A stretch of DNA of 64,000 bases from Methylomicrobium sp035916875 (GCF_035916875.1 NZ_JAXUHN010000081.1:58764-122763); one strand, 5' to 3'; positions 34,012-43,976 are shown, numbered from the stretch's first letter. Numbers and translations: made by a program. Notes: a model not told the origin generated them from the letters alone.

Positions 34012-34446
34012 TTATTCAATAGATTCAACGCTAATCTTCTTCGGCTTGACCGCTTCGCGCTTCGGAATCACAATTTCCAATACGCCGTTTTTCGATTTGG
34101 CGCTGATCGCATCGGCATTGGCGGTATCTGGCAGGCTGAAACGGCGGTAGAACGAGCCGTAGATCCGCTCGACGCGCTTATAGCCTTCCTGTTCGGCTTT
34201 GGTTTCGCTCTTTTTTTCGCCTTTGATCGTCAACACGCCGTTTTCCATGCTAATGTCTATGTCTTCCGGTTTAACGCCCGGGATATCGGCATAAAGCACG
34301 AATTTTTCATTGTCTTCCTTTATGTCGACCGCAGGCGTCCATTCCGCGGTTGCGATCGATCCTTCCCCTGAACCGCCTTCATGCGCGCGCTCAAGTTCTT
34401 TTTGCAATTGATTTAACAAACTCCAGGGTTGGTAATGGTAGGCCAT
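34012..34446 (-). CDS. Hsp20/alpha-crystallin small heat-shock protein
   Basis: 144 residues. The start MAYHYQPWSLLNQLQKELER is the usual class A N-terminus. The alpha-crystallin domain follows: TPAVDIKEDNEKFVLYADIPG, the loop VERIYGSFYRRFSLP and the strand KNGVLEIVIPK. It is shorter than the protein at 20133 and clearly divergent from it, so the two are different subfamilies rather than a recent duplication. GAGGAG precedes the start. Confidence 0.93.
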   Translation of the reverse strand: MAYHYQPWSLLNQLQKELERAHEGGSGEGSIATAEWTPAVDIKEDNEKFVLYADIPGVKPEDIDISMENGVLTIKGEKKSETKAEQEGYKRVERIYGSFYRRFSLPDTANADAISAKSKNGVLEIVIPKREAVKPKKISVESIE

Positions 34447-34665
34447 CGTTTTCTCCTCGTTAATTAATCAAATTGATTTTGTCGATGATAAACCGGACAC
34501 CCGGTCTCATGCCATTACAATAGGGTTGTCCTTCGGCTTTTCAAGTGGGCAGTCTTCGAAGCGGAAATAATTTACATTTTCTGCGCAAGTGTGCATGGGC
34601 GAATGGCGAGGCGCTTTAAATCATCGCCCTGATCCAACAAGCGGAGGGCGTCTCGATAAAATGAA

Positions 34666-34942
34666 CTTCCTTTTTTGGCCTATCTGGTCTTGGATCAGTT
34701 TTTCGACTGGACGGCGATAGCCGCCGATATCGTCAAACGCCCCTACATCACGGTCGGTTTTCCACCCTTTGTGTTGATGCGTGTTGCATTATGCACGGGT
34801 GGTCAAGAAAGATCTTACAAACCCGTTGATTTTCGCAGCGGCGCTAACGATTTTGTTCGGAATCCGAGGGCTTTATCGGATCATCGGTTCCGCGAAGCCG
34901 GCCTTTAACATCAATCAAACGAAAAACATCACGTACAGATAA
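34666..34942 (+). pseudogene. msrQ: Decayed msrQ (haem-binding membrane subunit of methionine sulfoxide reductase)
   Basis: Two fragments of one family lie in different frames. From about 34666 the reading is LPFLAYLVLDQFFDW, then AADIVKRPYITVGFPPFVLM, the fourth-helix region of MsrQ. After an internal deletion of perhaps 30-35 codons, from 34784 in another frame it reads LHYARVVKKDLTNPLIFAAA and continues LTILFGIRGLYRI, the C-terminal helices. The first three helices are missing and no msrP gene is adjacent. Its end overlaps the 3' end of the next gene. MsrPQ repairs oxidised periplasmic methionines. Confidence 0.7.
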
Positions 34943-35364
34943 ACCAACGCCACGGGAATCAAAATCAGTTTGATTTTTCGAAGAAGAGTCAACCCATGCC
35001 AATATTCGATTGGATTGAATGGATGCTCGGCCCGGAAGCCATTCCAGGTCTGTTGGCATCGACGATAAAGACGAAGCGAAAAACGGCCCAGCCAATATAA
35101 GGGATAAGCGGCAATCGCCAACAAAATATAAAACACGATCGTTTGCGTCGAGTGCAGATCGGTCTCGAAAAGGCCCTCAATCAGATGATCCAGCACCGAT
35201 TCGAGTCCCTCGAACAGCAAATGGGAGAGTTCCAGCAGCGATTCGAACAAGAAATGCAGGGAGCTGACGGTCAAATCGAAAACGACATCCGGGAAAAATA
35301 CGGTGACCGTTAAAGCAATCAGCCCCAAAATTTTTAGATATTTCCACTTAGCCGAAGACTCCAT
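34915..35364 (-). CDS. Hypothetical integral membrane protein (149 aa)
   Basis: Not recognised. Hydrophobic segments are at about 9-30, 75-95 and 130-148, separated by a leucine/glutamate-rich amphipathic stretch (HFLFESLLELSHLLFEGLES). There is no signal-peptidase site, so it is an inner-membrane protein. The gene appears single, and ends on remnants of msrQ on the other strand. Confidence 0.6.
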   Translation of the reverse strand: MESSAKWKYLKILGLIALTVTVFFPDVVFDLTVSSLHFLFESLLELSHLLFEGLESVLDHLIEGLFETDLHSTQTIVFYILLAIAAYPLYWLGRFSLRLYRRCQQTWNGFRAEHPFNPIEYWHGLTLLRKIKLILIPVALVYLYVMFFV

Positions 35365-35450
35365 AACTCCCCTCCAATCGAACGGACAAAGCGGTAGGTT
35401 TGGGCCGCTGCCGTAACATTAAATTATATCATGGCCGAATCAATCTAATT

Positions 35451-38400
35451 TCAACCGACGTTGGCCCTGGCGTTTCTGAATATCCGCATCCAGGCGCCGT
35501 ATTCGTTCCAATCGTCGGGATGCCAGGAGTTCTGTACCGTCCTGAAGCAGCGTTCGGGATGCGGCATCATGATCGTAAAGCGGCCGTCCGTGGTAGTCAG
35601 CCCGGTGATGCCGAACGGCGAGCCGTTCGGATTGGCCGGGAAGCTTTCGGTCAATTCGCCGGTATTGTCGACATAGGACAAGGCGACGATTTGCGCGGCG
35701 AGAGCCTTCTTGGCATAGCCGTTTGCGAATTCGGCGCGGCCTTCGCCGTGCGCGATAGCCACCGGCATTCTCGAACCCGCCATGCCTCTAAAAAAGACCG
35801 ACGGCGAAGGCTGCACCTCGACCAGCGCTACCCGGGCCTCGAATTGCTCGGAGCGGTTGCGCAGAAAACGCGGCCACAGATCCGCGCCTGGAATGATGTC
35901 TTTCAATCCGGACATCATTTGGCAACCGTTGCAGACGCCCAGGCCGAAGGTATCCTCGCGGTCGAAAAACGCTTCGAATTGATCCCGCGCGCGAGGATTG
36001 AACAGGATCGATTTGGCCCAGCCGCCGCCCGCGCCGAGCACGTCGCCATAGGAGAAGCCGCCGCAGGCGACCAGGCCTTTGAAAGCAGACAACTCAACGC
36101 GTCCTGCGATGATGTCACTCATGTGCACGTCGATGCTCGCGAAGCCGGCGCGGTCGAACGCGGCAGCCATCTCGACATGGCCATTGACGCCCTGCTCCCG
36201 GAGGATCGCAATTTTCGGTTTGATCGAGGAAGCAATGAAAGGCGCGGCAACGTTGTCATTTACGTCAAAGGTCAATTTGACATTCAACCCCGGATCGTTG
36301 TCGTCACGAATCCTCTCGAACTGTTGTCTCGCGCAGTCCGGATTATCGCGGAGCGCCTGCATCCTAAAGCTGAGTTCGGACCAATTCGCTTGCATATCGG
36401 CGCGCGCGGCGCTATACACGATGCGGCCGTCATGGATCACGGTTAATTGCTGGCTCTCGACGACGCGGCCGATGATATGACTCACCTCGCCCAGACCTAC
36501 TTGTTTCAGGATTGATAGCACATCGTCCGCTTCGCTGACCCTGGCCTGAATCACCGCCCCTAATTCTTCGTTGAACAAGGCCGGCAGCAACTCTCCGAGG
36601 TTGTCCAGAATCAGCTCCGCGCCGAGACGGCTCGCGAAGATCATCTCCGCGACCGTGGCCAGTAGGCCGCCGTCCGCCCGGTCATGGTAGGCTAAGAGTT
36701 TCCCTTGTTGATTCAGTTTTTGGATCGCCTCGAAAAACGCTTTCAGTAAAGCCGGATCGTCAAGATCGGGGCTTGTATCGCCAAGCTGACGGTAAACCTG
36801 TGCCAGCACAGAACCGCCGAGACGGTTTTTGCCTTGGCCGAGATCGATCAGAATCAACACCGTGCCATGATGGTTGCAGCACAATTGCGGCGTCAGTGTC
36901 TTGGCGATGTCGAGGACCGGCGCAAACGCGGTGATGATCAGCGACAACGGCGCGGCCATCGTTTTTTCGCCGTCAATGTCCTTCCAGACCGTTTTCATCG
37001 ACAACGAATCCTTGCCGACCGGAATCGCAATGCCCAAGGCCGGGCAGAGTTCCATGCCAACCGCCTCGACCGTATCGAACAACGCCGCATCTTCGCCCGA
37101 AAAGCCAGCCGCCGCCATCCAGTTCGCGGACAGCTTGATGTCGCCGAGTTTGGCGATGCGCGCGGCCGCGATATTGGTGACCGCCTCGCCGATCGCCATG
37201 CGCCCTGAAGCCGGCGCATCGATCACCGCAAGCGGCGTCCTCTCGCCCATCGCCATCGCTTCGCCTGTCTCGGCATAAAAGCCTGCCGAGGTCACCGCGA
37301 CATCGGCGACCGGCACCTGCCAGGGGCCGACCATTTGGTCGCGCGCGACCAGGCCAGTCACCGAACGGTCGCCGATATGGATCAGAAAGCTTTTGTCCGC
37401 GACCGCCGGGAACGACAGCACGCGCTTGGCCGCCTCGCTGATCTCGATGCCGCTCAAATCGACCGCTTTTAGAGTGGGTTGCTGCCGCTTCACATCCCTG
37501 TGCATCCTCGGTGGCTTGCCGAATAGCACCGACATCGGCAAATCGACCGGCGCATCGCCGAGCAGATTGTCGTCGAGCAACAGTCGCTCGGCTTCGGTCG
37601 CGACGCCGATCACCGCATAAAGGCAATGCTCGCGTTCGCAAAAGGCTTGGAACAGTTCGAGCGATTCAGGCTTGATCGCGACGACATAACGTTCCTGCGC
37701 CTCGTTGCACCAGATCTGCATCGGCGACATGCCGATGTCCGCATTGTTCACCTTGCGCAGTTCGAAACGGCCGCCGCGCTCGCAGTCGTGGATGATTTCG
37801 GGCACCGCGTTTGACAAGCCGCCTGCGCCGATGTCGTGAATCGAGACGATCGGTGTATCCGCGCCGAGTGCGTTGCAGTGGTTGATCACTTCCTGGCAGC
37901 GGCGTTGCATTTCCGGATTTTCGCGCTGCACCGAGGCGAAATCGAGATCCTCGGAGCTTTCGCCGGAGGCCAATGACGAGGCCGCGCCACCGCCCAGCCC
38001 GATCAGCATCGCGGGGCCGCCGAGGATGATGATCAAGGAGCCTGCCGGTATCGGCTGCTTGTTGACCAGCATCGGCCGGATCGAGCCCAGGCCGCCGGCG
38101 ATCATGATCGGTTTGTGATAACCGCGATAATCATTACTCTCCGCGCCCGGCGCCAACTGCTCGTAGCTGCGAAAATAACCGGCCAGATTCGGCCGGCCGA
38201 ATTCGTTGTTGAACGCCGCGCCTCCGATCGGACCTTCGAGCATGATGTCCAAAGCAGAGGCGATACGCGCCGGTTTGCCGTGGTCTTCCTCCCACGGCTG
38301 TGCGAAGCCCGGGACCTTTAAATGCGAGACTGAAAAACCGGTCAGTCCGGCTTTCGGCGTGGAGCCGCGGCCGGTCGCGCCTTCGTCGCGAATCTCGCCG

Positions 38401-39335
38401 CCGGAGCCGGTCGCGGCGCCCGGATGCGGGGAAATCGCGGTCGGGTGGTTGTGCGTTTCGACCTTCATCAAAATGTGCGCGTCTTCCTCGATATAATCGT
38501 AAAGGCCGGTCACAGGATCGCGGCGGAAAACCCGATTATTGAAACCCTCGACAACCGATGCATTATCGCTGTAGGCCGACAGAATGCCTTCCGGATGCTG
38601 TTGGGCCGTATGGCGGATCATTCCGAACAGGGTTTTGCTTTCCCGGATGCCGTCGATGGTCCAATTCGCATTGAAGATCTTGTGCCGACAATGCTCTGAG
38701 TTCGCCTGCGCGAACATCATCAGTTCGACATCGGTCGGATTTCTACTCAAGCCTTCAAACGCGGAGACCAGATAGTCAATTTCATCGTCCGACAAGGCCA
38801 GGCCCAAATCCGCATTGGCCTTAACCAAGGCCGGTTTGCCCTGCTCGACGATTGCGACGCGCCGCAATGGTTGCGGCTCGTGTTTGCTGAATAAATCGGG
38901 AGTTTTGTCGCCGTAGGATACGCTCTGCGTCATCCGATCATGCAGCAAAGCCGCCAATTGGCGTTGAGTAGCCTCGATTAACGGCTTTCCTGCGTGAAGG
39001 GTATATTCGATGCCCCGTTCGATCCGGTTGACCGCAACCAGGCCACAGCGCTGCGCGATCTCGGTCGCCTTGCTGGACCACGGCGAGATTGTGCCGGGGC
39101 GCGGCACAACCAGCAGGCGAACGCCCTTGCCGGGCGATTCGACAGGTCCTGAGCCGTAATCCAACAGTTGTTGCAAAATGGTTTGGGCGTTGGCTTGCAA
39201 ATCGCCTTCCTGATCGACGAAATGCACGAAGCGCGCCGACACGGATTGAATCTCGGGTTCGACGGCCTTTAAATCGGCAAGCAATTTGGTGATGCGGAAA
39301 TCGGAAAGTGCAATAGAGCCCGGGATAATTAACAT
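35451..39335 (-). CDS. purL: Phosphoribosylformylglycinamidine synthase
   Basis: 1,294-residue single-chain enzyme of purine synthesis (FGAR + ATP + Gln to FGAM). It has the usual order of N-terminal PurS-like domain, linker, two AIRS-type ATP-binding halves (for example SHIKVETHNHP-type motif MKVETHNHPTAISPHPGAATG) and a C-terminal glutaminase. The glutaminase nucleophile is the cysteine in LGVCNGCQMM, and its His/Glu pair lies near HGEGRAEF and PHPERCF. Length is that of the large proteobacterial form. Appears monocistronic. Confidence 0.97.
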   Translation of the reverse strand: MLIIPGSIALSDFRITKLLADLKAVEPEIQSVSARFVHFVDQEGDLQANAQTILQQLLDYGSGPVESPGKGVRLLVVPRPGTISPWSSKATEIAQRCGLVAVNRIERGIEYTLHAGKPLIEATQRQLAALLHDRMTQSVSYGDKTPDLFSKHEPQPLRRVAIVEQGKPALVKANADLGLALSDDEIDYLVSAFEGLSRNPTDVELMMFAQANSEHCRHKIFNANWTIDGIRESKTLFGMIRHTAQQHPEGILSAYSDNASVVEGFNNRVFRRDPVTGLYDYIEEDAHILMKVETHNHPTAISPHPGAATGSGGEIRDEGATGRGSTPKAGLTGFSVSHLKVPGFAQPWEEDHGKPARIASALDIMLEGPIGGAAFNNEFGRPNLAGYFRSYEQLAPGAESNDYRGYHKPIMIAGGLGSIRPMLVNKQPIPAGSLIIILGGPAMLIGLGGGAASSLASGESSEDLDFASVQRENPEMQRRCQEVINHCNALGADTPIVSIHDIGAGGLSNAVPEIIHDCERGGRFELRKVNNADIGMSPMQIWCNEAQERYVVAIKPESLELFQAFCEREHCLYAVIGVATEAERLLLDDNLLGDAPVDLPMSVLFGKPPRMHRDVKRQQPTLKAVDLSGIEISEAAKRVLSFPAVADKSFLIHIGDRSVTGLVARDQMVGPWQVPVADVAVTSAGFYAETGEAMAMGERTPLAVIDAPASGRMAIGEAVTNIAAARIAKLGDIKLSANWMAAAGFSGEDAALFDTVEAVGMELCPALGIAIPVGKDSLSMKTVWKDIDGEKTMAAPLSLIITAFAPVLDIAKTLTPQLCCNHHGTVLILIDLGQGKNRLGGSVLAQVYRQLGDTSPDLDDPALLKAFFEAIQKLNQQGKLLAYHDRADGGLLATVAEMIFASRLGAELILDNLGELLPALFNEELGAVIQARVSEADDVLSILKQVGLGEVSHIIGRVVESQQLTVIHDGRIVYSAARADMQANWSELSFRMQALRDNPDCARQQFERIRDDNDPGLNVKLTFDVNDNVAAPFIASSIKPKIAILREQGVNGHVEMAAAFDRAGFASIDVHMSDIIAGRVELSAFKGLVACGGFSYGDVLGAGGGWAKSILFNPRARDQFEAFFDREDTFGLGVCNGCQMMSGLKDIIPGADLWPRFLRNRSEQFEARVALVEVQPSPSVFFRGMAGSRMPVAIAHGEGRAEFANGYAKKALAAQIVALSYVDNTGELTESFPANPNGSPFGITGLTTTDGRFTIMMPHPERCFRTVQNSWHPDDWNEYGAWMRIFRNARANVG

Positions 39336-39564
39336 GAATCAATGGAATGACAATGTGAAAAAGTTTGTTGATCGCTCTCATTCATACGTATGGGGCACGA
39401 TCGGTAAAGAAATGCGGCAGGATAAAAATTCCGCAACGACAGGCTTCTTGCAATTTCCATCTTTTGCTCAAGAAGCGATTTATTTAGGCAAATTGCCATT
39501 ACCGCCCTCACCCAGTCCTTTCCCCAAGTTAGAGAGAGTTTTTCTCAGCCCCTGAGCACCCAAG

Positions 39565-40392
39565 CTACTGATTCCCTTGAATGGTGCCGCCCAACAGCCG
39601 TAATAACTTAACCGCCGCATCATCATTGCTGACCGGGTTCAAATCCTTATCGGCAATCGCCAGGTCGGTCTTGTCGTCAACAGGAATCAACTTGAGTAAA
39701 TATTCCTTCTCATTTGCCTCAAATCCCTTGAGCAGAAAGACGGCCTCATCCAGCAGGGACCCGTCCTCGGCTTTTCTCGCCTCGGGATTGTATTGAACAT
39801 AAAACAGCTTCTGATCCTGATCGCGTTCGGTCACCTCGATCGAATTGCGGCTCAACGCTTTACTGACCAAGTGCCAGGCTTTGTCGGGCGGAGTCGCGAT
39901 TCTCAAGCGGCGCTCGCCATCCGAAAACCGCACCAATTCGACCGGAGTGCCTTCCTGTTTGGCATCCTTTTTCTCTTCTTTTACTTCGGGTTTTTGTTCC
40001 GACTGGCCTTCTGAGGCATGTTTCGGCTCTGCTTGTGGAGCGGATTGTTCGGGCTCTTCAGTCTTTTTTTCAGGCTGTTCGCTGATTTTTTCTTCTGTGC
40101 CGGTTTTTTCGGCACCTTCGGTATTTTCCGGGGCTGTCGACGCTTGCTCGGCTTCGGCTGAAGGCTGATTTTGATCCGTTGCGGGTTCGGCCGCCGTTGA
40201 TGAAGGCGCTTCGGCCTCTTTGGCGACAGCGCCGGTGTTCAAGTCACTAGGCAAGACCAACGGCGGGATTTCAGTCGTGTACTGGTAATCCTTTTCCTTG
40301 TCCGGAAAAAGACTCTGAATATAGCTGCACGCCGATAGATTCAGAGTGGCCGTCGTGATCACCAAGAGTACGTTTCTACGATCCTTTATCAC
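39565..40392 (-). CDS. bamC: Outer-membrane protein assembly lipoprotein BamC
   Basis: 275 residues with a lipoprotein-like N-terminus (VITTATLNLSAC) and the PPLVLPSDL segment that in BamC binds BamD. A 90-residue Glu/Pro/Ala/Lys-rich spacer (about 58-148) is unusually long. One helix-grip domain follows (RRLRIATPPDKAWHLVSKAL to the end); E. coli BamC has two. It lies 3 bases downstream of dapA, the conserved dapA-bamC order. Confidence 0.82.
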   Translation of the reverse strand: MIKDRRNVLLVITTATLNLSACSYIQSLFPDKEKDYQYTTEIPPLVLPSDLNTGAVAKEAEAPSSTAAEPATDQNQPSAEAEQASTAPENTEGAEKTGTEEKISEQPEKKTEEPEQSAPQAEPKHASEGQSEQKPEVKEEKKDAKQEGTPVELVRFSDGERRLRIATPPDKAWHLVSKALSRNSIEVTERDQDQKLFYVQYNPEARKAEDGSLLDEAVFLLKGFEANEKEYLLKLIPVDDKTDLAIADKDLNPVSNDDAAVKLLRLLGGTIQGNQ

Positions 40393-40395
40393 GTC

Positions 40396-41271
40396 TTAAA
40401 TCACTCCGGCCTGGCGCATCGCGGCGCGCACGGCCTCGAAACAATCCGGCGTCAGCCAGGTCAGCGGCAAACGAATGCCGCGCGGCATCAAACCCATTTC
40501 GGAGACCGCCCATTTGACCGGAATCGGATTGGACTGGATAAAGAGTGCTTTGTGCAGGCCGGTCAATTTTTCGTCGAGCGCCAACGCGGTTTCGGCATCG
40601 CCGGCCATAGCCGCTGCCAGCATTTGATGGACCAGTTTTGGTGCAACGTTACCGGTTACGGTGATGCTGCCGTTGCCTCCCAACAGGCAAAATTCGCGGC
40701 TGGTCGCATCGTCGCCGGTGTAAAGCGCAAAATCCTCGCCGCACAGATCGCGGATCTTTTGGAAACGGGACAGGTCGCCGGTTGCTTCTTTAACGCCGAC
40801 GATGTTCTTGAGTTTCGACAGACGGCCCACCGTTTCCGGCAGCATGTCGCAGCCTGTTCGACCGGGTACATTGTAAAGAATTTGCGGTATGTCCACCGCG
40901 TCGTTGACGGCCTGATGATGCAGAAACAAACCTTCCTGAGTCGGCTTGTTATAGTAGGGCGTCACCAGCAGACACGCATCGGCGCCGAGTTCTTTCGCGC
41001 GCCGCGTCAGATGAATCGCTTCGGTCGTCGAATTGGCGCCAGTGCCGGCGATGATCGGAATGCGTCCCTTCGCATAGGCAATCACCGAAGCAATCACGTC
41101 GCAATGTTCATCCTCGCTCAGCGTTGCCGACTCGCCGGTAGTGCCGACCGCAACGAGCGCATCGGTGCCCTCTTCGATATGAAATTCGACCAATTTTTTG
41201 AGGCTTTCCTTGTCAACCGCGCCGTTTTCAAACATAGGTGTGACCAGCGCAACGATACTGCCTTGAATCAT
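40396..41271 (-). CDS. dapA: 4-hydroxy-tetrahydrodipicolinate synthase
   Basis: 291-residue lysine/diaminopimelate pathway aldolase that condenses pyruvate with aspartate semialdehyde. The Schiff-base lysine is in VGVKEATGDLSR, with the catalytic tyrosine in ILYNVPGRTGCD and the TTGE(S) motif at VGTTGESATLS. The start at 41271 is chosen because GAGGGAG is spaced correctly before it; the upstream in-frame start would overlap that site. Followed by bamC. Confidence 0.96.
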   Translation of the reverse strand: MIQGSIVALVTPMFENGAVDKESLKKLVEFHIEEGTDALVAVGTTGESATLSEDEHCDVIASVIAYAKGRIPIIAGTGANSTTEAIHLTRRAKELGADACLLVTPYYNKPTQEGLFLHHQAVNDAVDIPQILYNVPGRTGCDMLPETVGRLSKLKNIVGVKEATGDLSRFQKIRDLCGEDFALYTGDDATSREFCLLGGNGSITVTGNVAPKLVHQMLAAAMAGDAETALALDEKLTGLHKALFIQSNPIPVKWAVSEMGLMPRGIRLPLTWLTPDCFEAVRAAMRQAGVI

Positions 41272-41420
41272 GAACTCCCTCAATGGGTATAAATAAAGTA
41301 AATTAGTGGGACAAAATTATTTTTCTATTATACCAAGCAAATCGGCAAAACTCAGCTTGTAATTGTCAGAACAGTCAATGCGTCAATTATTGAAATCCTG
41401 CAAACAAATCAAAACTGTTA

Positions 41421-41476
41421 TAGAATGGGGGGTTAGATTCATATTTCTAGGCGGCAACGCCCATCTCCCAATTCTA
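41421..41476 (+). promoter_or_regulatory. Structured 5' leader before the DEAD-box helicase
   Basis: An outer stem (TAGAATgGGGG-type arm at 41421-41432 with CTCCCAATTCTA at 41465-41476) encloses a tight tetraloop hairpin GGCG-GCAA-CGCC (41450-41461). It lies 12-67 bases before the ATG. Leaders of this type occur before cold-inducible helicase genes; control of translation by folding is inferred. Confidence 0.5.
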
Positions 41477-41487
41477 CAGGTAAATTC

Positions 41488-43239
41488 ATGACCCAAGCTG
41501 TTCCTTCATCACCCTCATTCCAGGATTTAGCGCTTATCGAGCCGGTGCTAAAAGCGTTGGAGGATGTCGGTTATGAAACTCCCTCGCCGATTCAGGCGCA
41601 AGTGATCCCCTTCATGCTGCAAGGCAAAGATGTGCTCGGACAGGCGCAAACCGGCACCGGCAAGACCGCCGCATTCGCACTGCCGATCCTGTCGCGGATC
41701 GACCTCAAACAAAAAGACCCGCAAGTGTTGGTGTTGGCGCCAACCCGCGAACTGGCGATTCAGGTCGCCGAGGCATTCCAGCGCTATGCGGCGCATCTGA
41801 AAGGTTTCCATGTGTTGCCTATTTATGGCGGCCAAGATTACACATCGCAACTGCGTCAGCTCAACCGCGGCGCGCATGTGGTGGTCGGCACGCCGGGACG
41901 GGTGATGGATCACATGCGGCGCGGCACCTTGAAACTGGACAACCTGAGCGTGTTGGTGCTCGATGAAGCGGACGAAATGCTGCGCATGGGCTTTATCGAT
42001 GACGTCGAATGGATTCTCGAACAAACCCCGGAAAACCGGCAGATTGCGCTGTTTTCGGCAACCATGCCGATGCCGATCCGCAAAATCGCCCAGGAATATC
42101 TGACGGAACCGGAACAGGTCACGATCAAGGTTACCACCGCGTCGGCCGAAAACATCCGCCAGCGCTTTTGGGTGGTCAGCGGCGTTCATAAACTGGACGC
42201 CCTGACCCGGATTCTCGAAGCCGAAACCTTCGATGGCATGATCATTTTCGTCAGAACCAAAACCGCGACAGTCGAACTGGCTGAAAAACTCGAAGCGCGC
42301 GGCTTTTCGGCCGCCGCGATCAACGGCGACATGTCGCAGGCGCTACGCGAACGCGCGATCGCAAACCTCAAATCCGGCAAACTCGATATTCTGATCGCAA
42401 CCGACGTGGCCGCGCGCGGCCTCGACGTTGACCGGATAACGCACGTCGTCAATTATGATATCCCGTATGACACCGAATCGTACATCCACCGTATCGGCCG
42501 CACCGGCCGGGCCGGTCGCACCGGCGATGCGATTTTGTTCGTCGCGCCGCGCGAAAGGAAACTGCTCGGCAATATTGAAAAAGCGACCAAGCAACGGGTC
42601 GAACAAATGGACCTGCCTTCGACCGAAGTGATAAACAACAAGCGCATTGCGCGTTTCAAACAAAATATCACCGACACGCTGGCGGCCGAGGAATTGAGTT
42701 TCTATAGCCAATTGATCGAGCAATACCAGATCGAACACAATGTCAGCGCGCTCGAAATCGCTGCCGCTCTGGCTAAGCTGGTTCAGGGCGACGTGCCGCT
42801 GTTGATGCAACAGCCGAAAAAATCCAAGGAGCATAAGGACGATTTTGCGCGTTCCGATGAAAGCCCGAGACGTGAACGCAAGAGCAGACGCACCGATGTG
42901 CCTTCCGGCATCGGCATGGAGATGTATCGCATCGAAGTCGGCCACAAGCATGGCGTCAAGCCCGGCAATATCGTCGGCGCGATCGCAAACGAAACAGGGC
43001 TGGACGGCGAGCATATCGCACGAATCAAGATAGAGGACGATTACAGCACGGTCGAACTGCCGGCCGGCATGCCGAAGGAACTCTTTCAAGAACTGAAAAA
43101 TATCAGGGTTGCGGGACAGCGGCTGAACATCTCGAAAGTCGGCGATTCGGCTAAATCCTCGGTGGATATAAAGAAGGCCGCGAAGAGCAAAAAACGCATG
43201 TCTTCGACTTCGAAAAAAGGCAAGGCGCATCAAGACTGA
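41488..43239 (+). CDS. deaD: ATP-dependent DEAD-box RNA helicase (CsdA/DeaD type)
   Basis: 583 residues. Motifs in order: Q motif (SPIQAQVIP), Walker A AQTGTGKTAAF, PTRELA, TPGRVMDH, DEAD in VLDEADEML, SAT, IIFVRTKT, ATDVAARGLDV and HRIGRTGRAG. A C-terminal DbpA-type RNA-binding domain (MYRIEVGHKHGVKPGNIVGAI) and a basic tail identify the CsdA/DeaD class. It remodels RNA in ribosome assembly and in the cold. The leader just upstream is structured. Confidence 0.93.
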   Translation: MTQAVPSSPSFQDLALIEPVLKALEDVGYETPSPIQAQVIPFMLQGKDVLGQAQTGTGKTAAFALPILSRIDLKQKDPQVLVLAPTRELAIQVAEAFQRYAAHLKGFHVLPIYGGQDYTSQLRQLNRGAHVVVGTPGRVMDHMRRGTLKLDNLSVLVLDEADEMLRMGFIDDVEWILEQTPENRQIALFSATMPMPIRKIAQEYLTEPEQVTIKVTTASAENIRQRFWVVSGVHKLDALTRILEAETFDGMIIFVRTKTATVELAEKLEARGFSAAAINGDMSQALRERAIANLKSGKLDILIATDVAARGLDVDRITHVVNYDIPYDTESYIHRIGRTGRAGRTGDAILFVAPRERKLLGNIEKATKQRVEQMDLPSTEVINNKRIARFKQNITDTLAAEELSFYSQLIEQYQIEHNVSALEIAAALAKLVQGDVPLLMQQPKKSKEHKDDFARSDESPRRERKSRRTDVPSGIGMEMYRIEVGHKHGVKPGNIVGAIANETGLDGEHIARIKIEDDYSTVELPAGMPKELFQELKNIRVAGQRLNISKVGDSAKSSVDIKKAAKSKKRMSSTSKKGKAHQD

Positions 43240-43302
43240 GCGCGATTGCACTCGTTTTGCCGCGATACCAAGATCGCGGCAGGCAAACCTGTTGAGATCG
43301 CC

Positions 43303-43932
43303 TTATAACTTGGCTTTTACGATTTGATAGATTGCCTCGGCTTCGGCTTCCGCGCCGCGCAATAACGATACCAATTCGGCCAGTTTGGCCTCCGCAAAAT
43401 CGCGGTCTTTCAGGCTGCCGGCGTTGATATAGACATTCAACGCCGCGCTTTTCAATGCGCCATAACCCGCCATTGCCGCGACACCGGCGTCACTGATCAC
43501 GCCGAGATTGCCTTTTTCGGCCGCGATCCGGCTCAGGTCAATCGCTTCGCGGCAGGCTTTAGCGCAGGCCAAGGGGACTTCGGTCGCTTCCTTCAAGGCT
43601 TCCTGGATCGCCGCAGAGCGCTCGGTTTTTTGTTCGTCGGTGTCTTTCGGCAGGCCGTAGGTCGCCATCAGCCGATTGAAGACATAGACATCGGCCTTGA
43701 TCATGTCAGTCAGCCTTGCGCGCAAGGCTTCGGATTTTTCGAGCAAGGACTGCATGTCCGCCTCGACTTCGGCGTATTTGGGCTTGCCGATCGTCAGATT
43801 GCAGACCATGCTGGTCAAGGCGGCCGATTGCGCCCCCATCACCGCCGCCGCGCCGCCGCCGCCCGGTGTCGGCGCCTTGCTGGCCAGTTCGTCAAAAAAA
43901 ATTTGCAGGGATTGGTCTTTGATTTCGGTCAT
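43303..43932 (-). CDS. fchA: Methenyltetrahydrofolate cyclohydrolase / cyclodeaminase family
   Basis: 209-residue helical protein of the FTCD_C family. The N-terminal glycine-rich sequence TPGGGGAAAVMGAQSAAL is the folate-binding signature. In methylotrophs FchA interconverts 5,10-methenyl- and 10-formyl-tetrahydrofolate in the H4F branch of C1 assimilation, which suits this window. A formiminotransferase cyclodeaminase role is less likely because no histidine-degradation genes are near. No partner C1 gene is adjacent. Confidence 0.85.
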   Translation of the reverse strand: MTEIKDQSLQIFFDELASKAPTPGGGGAAAVMGAQSAALTSMVCNLTIGKPKYAEVEADMQSLLEKSEALRARLTDMIKADVYVFNRLMATYGLPKDTDEQKTERSAAIQEALKEATEVPLACAKACREAIDLSRIAAEKGNLGVISDAGVAAMAGYGALKSAALNVYINAGSLKDRDFAEAKLAELVSLLRGAEAEAEAIYQIVKAKL

Positions 43933-43976
43933 TGGAGGGGGAAGTTGCTGGATTTAAAAAAGACGATAATGGAGCT

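Noticed and set aside
39286..39555. 89-codon plus-strand frame at the purL start
   Set aside because: It overlaps the purL N-terminus antisense and lacks a ribosome site; probably promoter sequence.
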